Assembly: GCF_019670125.1 (NCBI RefSeq)
Contig: NZ_AP023033.1
Span: forward strand, 1,248,501-1,312,500
Source: Agarivorans aestuarii
GTDB taxonomy: Bacteria > Pseudomonadota > Gammaproteobacteria > Enterobacterales > Celerinatantimonadaceae
DNA: 64,000 nt
Direction of reading: 5' to 3'
Made by a program: the position numbers and the translations under genes. Of this stretch, positions 18,053 to 27,342 are shown one piece after another. Under the pieces are notes generated by a model that worked only from the letters and a program-made list of their open reading frames with translations, was not told the DNA's origin and made no database searches. Each line of letters starts with the position of its first letter. The stretch's first letter is position 1.

Positions 18053-18256
18053 TGTTAACTAAAGAAACTCGTCTTATCCTCACCCCATTTATTTTTCCTA
18101 TAGTAAATATTTCTTGCCAGTTGATCAGGCTTCAAGTCTTAGTTAACGATTATTGATAGCGGGCACTATAAGTACTTCTTTCATAAACTTTATTTATCAG
18201 CTTAGCTAAGGCCTTACTTAGCTAACTCGGTGAGCTTGGTTATTTTGGAGGTGTAG

Positions 18257-19222
18257 ATGCCCTTAAAGCCCGCGATTGACCCAGAACAATGGATTTTGTC
18301 CAACCCAAATGACTTAATATCGCTTACCAAGTGGCAGCGTACTGTTAACTTGCTAGCTAAATTATTTGATGCGCCTGCTGGCTTTTTAGTACAACACACA
18401 CCAAATGGTTACCAAATCACTATTGCTAGCGAGCAGAACACTAATCCCTACAGCGCGGGCATGGTGGTAGAGCCCCAGGCTAACATCTTCTGTCGCAAAA
18501 TTGTTGAAACGCGTAAAAGCTTGTATGTGGCAAATGCAATGATCGATCCTTGCTGGGATAGCAATCCAGAGGTGCATGGCGATGGGTTTCGCTCATATTT
18601 AGGCGTACCGGTATTTTGGCCAAATGGAAAAGCCTTTGGCACTTTTTGTGTGATGGATTATCGAGAAACCAATTACGATGATACTTACTTTGAACTTATC
18701 GAGCAGTTAAAAGATATTTTAGAAGCCGACTTGTCTTTGCTTGAGTTATACACTCATATGCAAAAGTTGGCGGTTACCGATCCTTTAACCGAGTTAAACA
18801 ACCGCCGCGGATTTTGCTCTTTAGCTCAGCAGCGGATCCGCTTAGCAAAACGCATGGGCTCTCGCTTGGGCGTATTCTACCTCGATGTAGACAAGTTTAA
18901 GCAAATTAACGATAACTACGGGCATGCCGTAGGGGATGAAGTATTAATTGATGTGGCCAAGGCGATGCGTAAGTGTGTGCGTAGTTCTGATGTGATTGGT
19001 CGCATGGGCGGGGACGAGTTTGTCGCTTTAGTATTAATTGAACATGACTCTGATTTTGATGCCATTGCCCAGCGCTTTACCGACCAGTTCGCTCAATACT
19101 CCGAGCAAGACTTACCCTTGTACACAGTGGCCATCGGTTATATTGATGTCGACTTAAGCATGGAGGTGGATGGGATATTGGCCTTAGCAGATCAAGATAT
19201 GTATCAGCATAAAGTTGAGTAA
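18257..19222 (+). CDS. Diguanylate cyclase with GAF sensor domain
   Basis: A 321-residue cytoplasmic protein. Residues about 25-155 form a GAF domain (FCRKIVETRKSLYVANAM, YLGVPVFWPNGKAFGTFCV). A GGDEF domain follows with DPLTELNNRRGF, FYLDVDKFKQINDNYGH and the intact active site GRMGGDEF. An RSSD motif five residues before GGDEF matches the product-inhibition I-site. It should make cyclic-di-GMP from two GTP in response to a ligand bound by GAF. GGAGG lies seven bases before the ATG. There is no EAL domain. Confidence 0.92.
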   Translation: MPLKPAIDPEQWILSNPNDLISLTKWQRTVNLLAKLFDAPAGFLVQHTPNGYQITIASEQNTNPYSAGMVVEPQANIFCRKIVETRKSLYVANAMIDPCWDSNPEVHGDGFRSYLGVPVFWPNGKAFGTFCVMDYRETNYDDTYFELIEQLKDILEADLSLLELYTHMQKLAVTDPLTELNNRRGFCSLAQQRIRLAKRMGSRLGVFYLDVDKFKQINDNYGHAVGDEVLIDVAKAMRKCVRSSDVIGRMGGDEFVALVLIEHDSDFDAIAQRFTDQFAQYSEQDLPLYTVAIGYIDVDLSMEVDGILALADQDMYQHKVE

Positions 19223-19370
19223 TAAATTGAGCAATAAGTTGATTGTATTTTGACCACTTGGCTTTGCTGGTGTATCATCGCGCAGCTTTAGAATTACTCA
19301 CTATTTTTTGCCTGCACTAATGGTATGACTGTTCGCCTCGGATGGCGCGTTTTGGCTATCGGAGATTTAC

Positions 19371-19676
19371 TTGGAACAGTTTATTCAATTTTTGTATCCC
19401 TTCAGTTGGATCATTTCTATTTTGTCCTTCAGCCCGCAAATCATTCGCTTAATGCGGATAAAAGGCCCCGCTAAAGATATCTCGTTTTTAAGTTGGATTA
19501 TGTTCCAATGTAATGCGGTATTAGCCTGGTCTTATACGGTGTTTGTTGTAGGCGACCCACTGCTTTCGGTAACCACTACATTAGTATTAGCTGCCAACAT
19601 AACAATGGTTATGGTATTGGTTTATAAGCGGATTAAGTACCGTGAAGTAGTAGTGGAGGAGGCTTTAAGTGCCTAA
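19371..19676 (+). CDS. SemiSWEET/PQ-loop small membrane protein
   Basis: A 101-residue protein with three hydrophobic helices and the PQ motif in SILSFSPQIIRLMR near residues 18-31, the layout of bacterial SemiSWEET half-transporters, which dimerise to move sugars across the inner membrane. It appears to start at TTG (19371) with CGGAG seven bases upstream. The substrate is not predictable and other PQ-loop roles are possible. Confidence 0.75.
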   Translation: MEQFIQFLYPFSWIISILSFSPQIIRLMRIKGPAKDISFLSWIMFQCNAVLAWSYTVFVVGDPLLSVTTTLVLAANITMVMVLVYKRIKYREVVVEEALSA

Positions 19677-19916
19677 CTTAAATAGCTTATTATTGATTGT
19701 TTAAAGCTAAGATTGAATGTGGTTTTTTAGCAATTAAAATGTAATCTGATATGTGCTGCTAATAACTGGTGCAAACTTAGAGTGCTGGGTATTACTGTAC
19801 GTATGCATTAATGGGTAATTTACAGACGAAGCTCAGCCTTGCAAACAAAGTGAAGCGCTAGGCGCAATCATGGCATAATCCTCAAACTCACTCTCAAGTT
19901 TGGAATTCACAGTTTT

Positions 19917-21644
19917 ATGCTACAACTGCGCGACTACCAACAAGCCTCGGTAGATGCTGTTCTTGGCCACTTTCGAAAAAGTGACGATTCCGCTGTGTTG
20001 GTATTGCCAACTGGTGCCGGGAAAAGCATTGTGATTGCCGAACTTGCGCGTTTAGCGCGTCACCCTATTCTAGTGCTGGCTCATGTAAAAGAGTTGGTCG
20101 AGCAAAACCAAAGTAAGTTTACCGCCTATGGCTTTGAGTCTGGGGTATTTGCCGCTGGCCTAGGCCTAAAACAAACACAGTACCCTGTTACCTTTGCCAG
20201 TGTGCAATCACTTAGTCGCAATTTAGAGGCATTTTCCGGCTACTACTCTTTATTGGTCATCGATGAATGCCATCGGGTGAGTGATGACACTGATAGCCAA
20301 TATCAGCAAATCATTCAGCACCTAAAGCAGCAAAACCCGCAACTCAAAGTATTAGGTTTAACTGCTACGCCTTATCGACTTGATAAAGGTTGGATTTATC
20401 AGCAGCACTACCATGGTTATGTGCGTGGTAATGCCGAGGCATGGTTTAAAAAGTGTATTTATGAACTGCCAATGCGCCACCTTATTAGTAAGGGCTATTT
20501 AACTAAGCCGTTGGTGGTTGATGCTCCCGCAGCGCGTTATCAATTTGATGATTTACCGCAGCAATACAGTGAAGCACAGCTCGACCAGTTTTTAGCTGGC
20601 TGCCCCAGAGTGACTCAAGCCATTTGTAAGCAGTTAGTAAAACTTGCAGAACATCGCAAGGGCGTAATGGTATTTGCTGCTTCGGTAAATCATGCCAAAG
20701 AAGTTGCGCACTATTTGCCCGAAGGGCAAACCGCGGTGATAACTGCTGAAACGCCGCACACAGAGCGAGACAGCTTAATTGAACACTTTAAGCACCAGCA
20801 GCTTAAGTTTTTAGTGAATGTATCGGTGTTAACTACGGGTTTTGATGCACCTCATGTGGACTTAATTGCTATTTTGCGGCGCACCGCTTCGGTAAGCTTG
20901 TATCAACAAATCGCCGGCCGAGGTTTGCGTTTATTCAAAGACAAAACCGATTGCCTAATTGTTGATTATGCAGGTAATAACTACGATTTATATCAGCCAG
21001 AAATTGGCGAAGTGAAACCCAACCCTAACAGCACATTGGTGCAAGTAAGTTGCCCGCAATGCGAATTTGCCAATATGTTTTGGGGCATTATCGATAAAGA
21101 TGGCGATGTTATTGAGCATTATGGTCGACGTTGCCAAGGGTTAGTGGCAGACCCAGACGAGCCAGCAAAACAAACCCAATGTAGTTACCGCTATAAATAC
21201 AAACAATGCTCACAATGTAATGCCGAGAACGATATTGCAGCACGGCAATGTCAAAGCTGTGGCTTTCAATTAATTGACCCAGATAAGCAGCTTAAAGATG
21301 CGCTTCAGCTAAAAGACCGTAAAGTGCTAAGGTGCAGCGGCATCTCGGCCAGCAGCGATGGAAATAAACTTAAATTGGTTTATCACGATGAAGATGGCGC
21401 AGAGCTCAGCGAATCCTTTAACTTTGATTATGCCAAAGCTAAGCAACAATTTAACGCCGTGTTTAGTCGCAGAGTCTCTGAGCAAGCAGTTCTTATTAAC
21501 GATGCAAAAGAAGCAGAAGCATTAGTAACAAAACTTGTAGCCCCCGACTTTGTTATCGCTAAAAAGCAAAAGCACTACTGGGTTATTGAGCACCGGATTT
21601 TTGATTACCAAGGCAACTGTCGAAGAGCTAATCAGCAGTATTAG
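19917..21644 (+). CDS. radD: DEAD/DEAH-box helicase RadD (YejH)
   Basis: A 575-residue superfamily 2 helicase. The Walker A motif is VLPTGAGKS near residue 30, the DEAH-type box is VIDECHR, motif III is LTATPYR and motif VI is QQIAGRGLRL. The C-terminus has the RadD-type zinc regions (CPQCEFANMFWG, then CSQCNAENDIAARQCQSCGF). Length and block order match E. coli RadD (586 residues), which acts with RecA in recombinational repair and DNA crosslink tolerance. It is monocistronic and converges on a phosphoribosyltransferase gene. Confidence 0.93.
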   Translation: MLQLRDYQQASVDAVLGHFRKSDDSAVLVLPTGAGKSIVIAELARLARHPILVLAHVKELVEQNQSKFTAYGFESGVFAAGLGLKQTQYPVTFASVQSLSRNLEAFSGYYSLLVIDECHRVSDDTDSQYQQIIQHLKQQNPQLKVLGLTATPYRLDKGWIYQQHYHGYVRGNAEAWFKKCIYELPMRHLISKGYLTKPLVVDAPAARYQFDDLPQQYSEAQLDQFLAGCPRVTQAICKQLVKLAEHRKGVMVFAASVNHAKEVAHYLPEGQTAVITAETPHTERDSLIEHFKHQQLKFLVNVSVLTTGFDAPHVDLIAILRRTASVSLYQQIAGRGLRLFKDKTDCLIVDYAGNNYDLYQPEIGEVKPNPNSTLVQVSCPQCEFANMFWGIIDKDGDVIEHYGRRCQGLVADPDEPAKQTQCSYRYKYKQCSQCNAENDIAARQCQSCGFQLIDPDKQLKDALQLKDRKVLRCSGISASSDGNKLKLVYHDEDGAELSESFNFDYAKAKQQFNAVFSRRVSEQAVLINDAKEAEALVTKLVAPDFVIAKKQKHYWVIEHRIFDYQGNCRRANQQY

Positions 21645-21741
21645 ATTTCAAAATGCAAAGGGGAGAATATCCGATTTTAGCTTAGCCCCAGTGCGCAGAA
21701 AAAAGTGGCCTAATAGCCGCTTTATTTTTGTCTGAATAACT

Positions 21742-22347
21742 TTACCCCAATAATTCTGGTTTAATCAGTGGGGCTACAAAGCCCTTGTGTTGCACTATTT
21801 CTTCTAAGCTCAAGCCGGTTAATTCATAAGGGAAGACCAGCCATTGATCGGTTTGGTACAGGCAAAAATCCGGTTTTAGCGATGTTTGATTAAACTTAGG
21901 TCGCTCCCATAAGGTGGCTATTTTTACTTGGCGCGGCATATTGAGTTTTAACTTGGATTTTAAACGCTTAATCACTGCTTCCACATTGTGGCCACTGCTA
22001 AATACGTCATCCACTATCAACAAGCTATCGTCAACGTTTAGGTTTTCCAGTAAGTACTGAATACCATGAACTCTTATTGACTCGGGATCTTGGAGTATTT
22101 GATGATAATTGGCTTGCCCTTGGTAGGAGGTGCGTACCGAAATATGGTCGGTTTTAACTCCTAAGGTTTGCAAACACTCTTGCACGTAAATGCCTACAGC
22201 ACTGCCTCCGCGCCACAGGCCAACGATAAAAGTAGGGCGAAAACCACTCTCGAAAATATGCACAGCTAAACGAAAGGAATCTTGAATTAAGCTGTCTTCA
22301 TCTAAGTAGTGCTTTTGTAATTGGGCTGTCGACTGGCTCATTGGCAT
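21742..22347 (-). CDS. Phosphoribosyltransferase-family protein, paralogue A
   Basis: A 201-residue type I phosphoribosyltransferase-fold protein. Its PRPP-binding loop reads LLIVDDVFSSGHNVEAVI: the two Asp are kept, but the usual DTG turn has become SSG. FIVGLWRGGSAVGI near residue 40 matches the purine phosphoribosyltransferase first loop. It is clearly a paralogue of the gene transcribed divergently 87 bases away (shared QDSFRLA, SGFRPTFI, WRGG, the VDDVF loop and a W-L-FPYEL-GLS-EI tail). The substrate is unknown; salvage of a purine-like base or a regulatory role are both possible. Confidence 0.85.
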   Translation of the reverse strand: MPMSQSTAQLQKHYLDEDSLIQDSFRLAVHIFESGFRPTFIVGLWRGGSAVGIYVQECLQTLGVKTDHISVRTSYQGQANYHQILQDPESIRVHGIQYLLENLNVDDSLLIVDDVFSSGHNVEAVIKRLKSKLKLNMPRQVKIATLWERPKFNQTSLKPDFCLYQTDQWLVFPYELTGLSLEEIVQHKGFVAPLIKPELLG

Positions 22348-22401
22348 GAAAAGTGTCCTTGAGTTTACGAGTTCTATAATGATAGTTTTATACTACACCT
22401 T

Positions 22402-22415
22402 TGACCAAAAGGTCA
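22402..22415. promoter_or_regulatory. Palindromic operator candidate between the two phosphoribosyltransferase genes
   Basis: TGACC-AAAA-GGTCA is a perfect inverted repeat in the 87-base divergent intergenic region, 20 bases before the right-hand ATG. Its symmetry and location suit a shared operator; the regulator is unknown. Confidence 0.45.
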
Positions 22416-22434
22416 GTTTTAATCGTAGGTAATT

Positions 22435-23004
22435 ATGAGCGACAAACTTTACATCACCGGGCAAGAGCTACTCGAAGACTCATTTCGCTTGGCCGAAAAA
22501 GTATTGGCAAGTGGTTTTAAACCTAGCTTTATTATTGCTGTGTGGCGCGGCGGTGCACCGATTGGTATCGCGGTTCAAGAATTTTTGGCTTATCACGGCA
22601 TTGCTAGCGATAACATTGCCATTCGCACATCTTCGTACGCTGCAGCGATAGATAATCAAGCAAAGCAGGTTAAGGTATTTGGGCTTAACTATTTAGTGAA
22701 GCATGTGCAGCAGCACGACCGTTTATTGATTGTTGATGATGTATTCGATACCGGTCGCTCTATTGAAGCGATTATTAATGAGCTGAGCCGCTTAGCGAGG
22801 TTGAATACCCCCAGTGATATTCGAGTTGCAGTTCCCTACTTTAAGCCAGAGCGCAATAAAACCGACCGAGTGCCAGATTACTATTTGCATGAAACCAAGC
22901 AATGGTTAAAGTATCCGCACTCTCTTGAAGGCTTAAGCCCAACAGAGATCGCCGAGCATAGACCGGAGTTGTATCAAATAATAAAAGCGCATTTACCTAA
23001 GTAA
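22435..23004 (+). CDS. Phosphoribosyltransferase-family protein, paralogue B
   Basis: A 189-residue type I phosphoribosyltransferase. The PRPP loop LLIVDDVFDTGRSIEAII is canonical (two Asp then DTG), and IIAVWRGGAPIGIAVQEF resembles the pyrophosphate loop of hypoxanthine/xanthine enzymes. It probably joins a base to PRPP to form a nucleotide in the cytosol; which base is unknown. TAGGTAATT precedes the ATG. It is head to head with paralogue A, whose PRPP loop is less canonical, so the two may differ in function or form a heteromer. Confidence 0.86.
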   Translation: MSDKLYITGQELLEDSFRLAEKVLASGFKPSFIIAVWRGGAPIGIAVQEFLAYHGIASDNIAIRTSSYAAAIDNQAKQVKVFGLNYLVKHVQQHDRLLIVDDVFDTGRSIEAIINELSRLARLNTPSDIRVAVPYFKPERNKTDRVPDYYLHETKQWLKYPHSLEGLSPTEIAEHRPELYQIIKAHLPK

Positions 23005-23181
23005 TGGCTAATTCATAAGTGCTAGACCTTGTGAGTAAAGCATTTGATTCTTAAGGCCTTATACCGCTTAAAGTTTGCTATAACTTTTGCCTAATACCAA
23101 AATCATAAATCCGCAATAATAAAACTGCTAAATTGCACCATACTTGCTTAATGAGAGACTAATAATTAAGCGGAGCAAACC

Positions 23182-24201
23182 ATGGCGGTGAAATTTTCTG
23201 TAGCGACAGCGAATACTTTAAACCTCAATAGACCCAATTTACCTATGTATAGGGATCGACAAGGTTGGTTGCCAAACGAGTACGACAATAAGGTGCGTTG
23301 GTTAGTAAATCAGTTGCAAACTATTGGTGCGGATTTATGGGGTTTTCAAGAATTGTGGCATGCCGGTGCTTTATTGGATTTGTTCCAAAATGCTGGGTTA
23401 GATTCTCAATATCAGTTACTGGTGCCCGATGGACATCAAGGTAAAATTGCTTGTGCAGCAGCAGTGCGTAATGAATTGCTGGCAGGGCAAGCGGAGTGGA
23501 TTAGTCAGTTTCCGGCAAGCTTTAAGTTAGCCAGCCAAGGGGATGATGCGCAAACCGGCGCCTTAGACTTAGATATCAATAGCTTCTCTCGCCCGGTACT
23601 GCATTTTCAAATAAAGCCTCATGCCGATGAGGAGAATGTACATGTATATGTTTGCCATTTTAAGTCGAAACGGCCTACACGAATAGATAATGAAGATTGG
23701 TATGACGATGCGCAGCATAAACCGCATCGTAATGCCTTGGGTTATGCCATCTCTACTTTGCGCCGCACCGCCGAGGCTGTAGCGTTAAGAATGATCTTAA
23801 CTGAGCAAATGAAACACACCGATACGCCAGTGATTGTGTTAGGCGACTTGAATGATGGTCAAGCCAGCAACACCTTGAATATTCTTACCGAGCAACCGCG
23901 CTTTTTATTAGACGGCGATGCGCGAGGAGGGGCCGATAACGCCTTGTACTCAGCGGGTACTATGCAGCAATATCGTAGTCAGCGTGATGTTTACTACACC
24001 CATGTGCATAACAATCAGCTTGAATCCTTAGACCATATATTACTCAGTGAGCAGTTTTACGATAAAAGTCGCGATAGAATTTGGGCCTTTAAAGGTTTAG
24101 AGGTATTTAACGATCATTTAAACGATGAGCATTACGAGCAACTAGGTGCGACGGACCACGGTATTATTAAAGCAAACTTTGTTTATAAGCCTTTAGATTA
24201 A
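23182..24201 (+). CDS. Endonuclease/exonuclease/phosphatase-family protein
   Basis: A 339-residue protein with the EEP fold. Motifs in order: TANTLNLNRPN, LWGFQELW (metal-binding Glu), CHFKSKRP, VIVLGDLNDGQ (catalytic Asp and Asn), SLDHILLS and GATDHGII (the final Asp-His pair). There is no signal peptide, so it probably acts in the cytosol on a nucleic acid or a phosphodiester. It could be a nuclease, sphingomyelinase-like or inositol-phosphatase-like enzyme; the sequence does not decide. It is monocistronic with a hairpin after the stop. Confidence 0.85.
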   Translation: MAVKFSVATANTLNLNRPNLPMYRDRQGWLPNEYDNKVRWLVNQLQTIGADLWGFQELWHAGALLDLFQNAGLDSQYQLLVPDGHQGKIACAAAVRNELLAGQAEWISQFPASFKLASQGDDAQTGALDLDINSFSRPVLHFQIKPHADEENVHVYVCHFKSKRPTRIDNEDWYDDAQHKPHRNALGYAISTLRRTAEAVALRMILTEQMKHTDTPVIVLGDLNDGQASNTLNILTEQPRFLLDGDARGGADNALYSAGTMQQYRSQRDVYYTHVHNNQLESLDHILLSEQFYDKSRDRIWAFKGLEVFNDHLNDEHYEQLGATDHGIIKANFVYKPLD

Positions 24202-24207
24202 ACCAAT

Positions 24208-24243
24208 TTTAGGGGGCTTAAGTGCAACGCTAAGCCCCCTAAA
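24208..24243. terminator. Bidirectional hairpin between convergent genes
   Basis: A 13-bp stem, TTTAGGGGGCTTA with its complement, closes a 10-base loop between the EEP-family gene and the minus-strand sulfotransferase gene. The GC-rich stem is strong but no T-run follows on either strand. Confidence 0.55.
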
Positions 24244-24246
24244 GCT

Positions 24247-25971
24247 CTATTCGGGAGCGTCGTGTTGGTAGCCAAACTGTTCAATAAACTCGGCCACCTT
24301 GGGAATGTGCGGTTGCAAGAATTGTTGGTAGTTAAGCCACTTGTAGCGTGACTCTGTATAAATCGGTTTAACTACTTGGTTACTTGAGGCTGACATAACA
24401 ATTTTTTGTTGGGCGTGTTTCTCAAACTCTAAATAGTTACTGTTTGCAGACATCCCGAGGAACTCAAACACTTTGCTGGCTTCTTTCTCTAAATCTTCAA
24501 CTAAGTCTTCATAACGTACAAGATGAATATTTAAGGCTAACTCAGCTTGGTAGCGATTAAACAGCTTGAATACTTGCTGGTAGCGCTTAAAACAATCTCC
24601 TAGTTGGTTAAGCCAGGCTTGCTCTTGGTTATTGGCTGAGTTTTGCTGAAAGTTACTCAAGCATGTGTCGATTGGATGGCGCAAACAAAAGATAATCTTC
24701 GCCTTAGGGAAGAGCTGCAAGATGAATGGCAGATCTACGGTATAAAGCGGAAACTTGTCCACAATAAGACTATTGGCCTGCGGAGCCAAACCTAAGCTTT
24801 GGATGTAGCTAAAGTATTCCTCCCGCAATTGTTTTAACTCATCTTCTGTTAGTGTGGCTAGATCTAGCGGATAACGTTTATTAAATTGGCTAGTGATGCT
24901 TTGAGTTAAATTATAAATAGAACGTGTTTCACTTAAGGCAACGATGTTCGGCTGAGTATCTAATATGTTCTCCAGCAGGGTAGTGCCAGAGCGATTAAAG
25001 CCCATCATAAATACCGGTTGTGGTTCATTGGCCTCAGCTTGTTGTTTGATGAAAGACAAGTCTAGCTTTTGAAAATCTGCCACCTTGTCTGTGCGCGTTT
25101 GCCCTTGAACGCGTTGGTGATTCAAACTCGCCATGGCAGAAAAATCGCTAAAGGCTGCTGAGTAGTCTTTCTGTTTATCGAAAGCTTCTGCCCGCAGTTT
25201 AAAAGCCGCCTTTTGGCGCATATAGTCTAGGCGCTCAATTAGCTCGTCACTCAGCAATTCAATGACTTGCTCATTTTGGCTATTTCGCGCTTTTAACTCT
25301 GCTTGGTAAAAGCCAATCCAAGCTCTATTTACAAAATTAATTTGAGCTTGCTGCAACAATTGCTCAGCTTGTTGGTGCTCGCGAATAAACATTAAGGTGT
25401 CTATGGCAAATTCTAGCTGCCACTCTTCAACAAACTTGCTGTGGCTCAATAGCTCTTCAATTAGGCTCAAAGTGAGCGTTTTTTGATTTTGCCGCTTAGC
25501 ACTGGAGATCAGTAATGCTTGAGCGGGTGCAAACTGTCCTGGCCAAGTTTTCATCTTTTCAGCCAAAGTGTTTAAGTCTTGGTAACGACCTTCTTCCAAA
25601 TAGCATTCACCAAGAGCTGGTGCTATGTCTGCATTTTCCGCTTCGCCTGTTAAGCTAAAACACTGCTCAAAGTGCTCAATGGCCGATGAAAATAAACCTA
25701 GTAGCTTTTCAGCCCTAGCCATGTTTTTGTAGCTTGTGCTGCGCTGTTGTTGGTTTTCACATAGTGCCAGTAAGCCTTGGTAACAGCTTAAGGCGCGTTC
25801 CAGCTTCTGTTGTTGGAAAAGCGCAAAAGCTTCTAACTCTAGGCTTTTATAGTCTTGCTGAGACTTAAGTTTGTTGATTTTGCCAATGGTAGATAAGGCT
25901 TGGCTATATTTACCCGCTTGTAAGGCCTTTACGGCTTTTTCCATAATGGCGTGGCGCATCTCAGGCTTCAT
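24247..25971 (-). CDS. TPR-containing sulfotransferase-family protein
   Basis: A 574-residue protein. The N-terminal half (to about residue 300) is a run of helical TPR-like repeats. The C-terminal half is a PAPS-dependent sulfotransferase: P-loop FMMGFNRSGTTLLENIL near residues 325-341 binds the 5' phosphosulfate, and IIFCLRHPIDTCLSNF forms the 3' phosphate site. Sulfate would be moved from PAPS to a glycan, peptide or metabolite, with the TPRs perhaps binding the acceptor. AGGAAG lies upstream of the ATG. The acceptor is unknown and it stands alone. Confidence 0.87.
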   Translation of the reverse strand: MKPEMRHAIMEKAVKALQAGKYSQALSTIGKINKLKSQQDYKSLELEAFALFQQQKLERALSCYQGLLALCENQQQRSTSYKNMARAEKLLGLFSSAIEHFEQCFSLTGEAENADIAPALGECYLEEGRYQDLNTLAEKMKTWPGQFAPAQALLISSAKRQNQKTLTLSLIEELLSHSKFVEEWQLEFAIDTLMFIREHQQAEQLLQQAQINFVNRAWIGFYQAELKARNSQNEQVIELLSDELIERLDYMRQKAAFKLRAEAFDKQKDYSAAFSDFSAMASLNHQRVQGQTRTDKVADFQKLDLSFIKQQAEANEPQPVFMMGFNRSGTTLLENILDTQPNIVALSETRSIYNLTQSITSQFNKRYPLDLATLTEDELKQLREEYFSYIQSLGLAPQANSLIVDKFPLYTVDLPFILQLFPKAKIIFCLRHPIDTCLSNFQQNSANNQEQAWLNQLGDCFKRYQQVFKLFNRYQAELALNIHLVRYEDLVEDLEKEASKVFEFLGMSANSNYLEFEKHAQQKIVMSASSNQVVKPIYTESRYKWLNYQQFLQPHIPKVAEFIEQFGYQHDAPE

Positions 25972-26150
25972 TAGTGCTTCCTATCATGTCGAGCGTTTAC
26001 TTGTTTGGCATTACTTTAAAGCAAAATAACAACTTTTGATGCGTAGTCTATCGCAGCGCTAAAAGCTCATGCAGTTTCATGAAAAAGTGTTAGTGAGAGG
26101 TTAATTTAGCCATGGTATTGCCCAAGCTTGGGGAGTTTTGGGAATGGGTT

Positions 26151-26208
26151 ATTGCACCAAGATATTAGTTGGCCCTTATTGGTGCAATTATCAACATTGC
26201 GGTGCAAT
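26151..26208. promoter_or_regulatory. Candidate enhancer: three GGTGCAAT boxes (NtrC-like half-sites)
   Basis: ATTGCACCAA at 26151-26160 and TTGGTGCAAT at 26179-26188 are perfect inverted copies; a third copy, GCGGTGCAAT, is at 26199-26208. The core TGCACC/GGTGCA is that of NtrC half-sites, and they stand about 125-180 bases upstream of the expected start of the sigma-54 promoter, the usual enhancer distance. The half-site spacing is not the classic NtrC spacing, so another activator of the same class is possible. Confidence 0.5.
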
Positions 26209-26304
26209 TTCATTTAAATAAGTACTTTTAGTTTTTCCAATTTGTATTTGTAAAACAGGCTGTAGTTGCCGTGTTGTTAGGGTTTTGTGTGTTTTTTGTG
26301 GTGC

Positions 26305-26321
26305 TTGGCTTAACAATTGCA
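26305..26321 (+). promoter_or_regulatory. Sigma-54 (RpoN) promoter
   Basis: TTGGCTTAACAATTGCA matches the -24/-12 consensus: TTGGC, then TTGCA, with exactly ten bases between the GG and GC pairs. It implies activation by an enhancer-binding protein such as NtrC and expression under nitrogen limitation. Confidence 0.75.
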
Positions 26322-26470
26322 ATTTCCCTGTTGTAGGTCAGGGACAGACCTAAGCGCAAGTTAGCAATAGTATTGTTTTGCTTGTAAAGGTGAAGCCACC
26401 ACGGGCAACCATAGTGGGCCGAACCAGCCAAAAGTTTTAATCTACAACTTAAGCAATATAGGGAAATATT

Positions 26471-27328
26471 ATGTCTTATTTAGCTCCTGCGGAGTTTGTA
26501 ACCAAAATGGTTGACGCTGGTGAATCTAAAGTGTTCATGTCAACGCGAGATACACTCATTCGAGCCTTTATGGCTGGTGCCATCTTGGCATTGGCTGCAA
26601 TCTTTGCCATTACCATTGCAGTGAATACAGGCAACTTCCTGATTGGGGCCATCTTGTTCCCCGTTGGTTTCTGTATGCTCTATTTGATGGGTTTTGACCT
26701 ACTAACCGGTGTATTCGTATTGGTGCCTTTGGCCTTGTTGGATAAGCGGCCTGGGGTTGATGTTAAGGGTATGCTAAGAAACTGGGGCTTTGTATTTTTA
26801 GGTAACTTTGCAGGTGCACTTACTGTTGCCGTTATGATGGCCTTTATTTTCACTTACGGCTTTAACATTGAAGCGGGTGCGGTAGGTGCTAAAGCGGCTG
26901 CCATTGGCGAAGCGCGTACCGTAGGTTATGCCGAGCACGGCGTAGCGGGTTGGTTTACCATTTTTGTTCGTGGCATGTTATGTAACTGGATGGTATCAAT
27001 GGGCGTAGTAGGCGCAATGATTTCTACTAACGTTAGCGGTAAAGTCATCGCCATGTGGATGCCTATCTTCTTGTTCTTCTACATGGGCTTTGAGCACTCT
27101 GTAGTTAACATGTTCCTATTCCCATTTGGTTTGATTATGGGCGGTGATTTCTCAATTATGGATTACTTCCTATGGAACGAAATCCCAACTGCATTGGGTA
27201 ACCTAGTAGGTGGTTTAGCCTTCACTGGTTTAACACTTTACACCACCCACGTAAGAACCGCGCCTAAGCGCAAAGTAGCTAAAGCAGCGGTTGAAGCGCC
27301 AAGTAAAGCGGCTACTAGCAACGCTTAA
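26471..27328 (+). CDS. Formate/nitrite transporter (FNT) family channel
   Basis: A 285-residue inner-membrane protein with six hydrophobic helices. The family pattern is visible in FCMLYLMGFDLLTGVF, the conserved WGFVFLGNFAGAL and FVRGMLCNWMVSMGV, and MGFEHSVVNMFLF (the central pore His). FNT proteins form pentameric channels for formate, nitrite or hydrosulfide. The Lys/Ala-rich C-terminal tail (about 25 residues) contains Ser/Thr that might be phosphorylated. It is first in an operon with a kinase-phosphatase (14 bases on) and cyanase, so the ion is probably nitrite or cyanate rather than formate. Confidence 0.9.
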   Translation: MSYLAPAEFVTKMVDAGESKVFMSTRDTLIRAFMAGAILALAAIFAITIAVNTGNFLIGAILFPVGFCMLYLMGFDLLTGVFVLVPLALLDKRPGVDVKGMLRNWGFVFLGNFAGALTVAVMMAFIFTYGFNIEAGAVGAKAAAIGEARTVGYAEHGVAGWFTIFVRGMLCNWMVSMGVVGAMISTNVSGKVIAMWMPIFLFFYMGFEHSVVNMFLFPFGLIMGGDFSIMDYFLWNEIPTALGNLVGGLAFTGLTLYTTHVRTAPKRKVAKAAVEAPSKAATSNA

Positions 27329-27342
27329 TTAAAGGACAGTAG

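Larger units (their letters stand above)
25972..26470. other. Regulatory intergenic region before the channel-kinase-cyanase operon
   Basis: No credible protein gene lies in these 499 bases. The region holds three GGTGCAAT-type boxes at 26151-26208, a sigma-54 promoter at 26305-26321 and a leader of roughly 140 bases before the ATG. A hairpin at 26334-26352 (TAGGTC, seven-base loop, GACCTA) would lie at the very 5' end of the transcript. Confidence 0.65.

Noticed and set aside
26334-26352. Leader hairpin as a NasR/ANTAR antitermination target
   Set aside because: The loop is seven bases rather than six, no second matching hairpin or terminator follows, and no ANTAR gene is present; too weak to claim.
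26228-26431. Minus-strand frame of 67 codons
   Set aside because: It covers the sigma-54 promoter and leader of the FNT operon, and its composition (runs of Thr, Asn) and lack of a ribosome-binding site argue against a gene.
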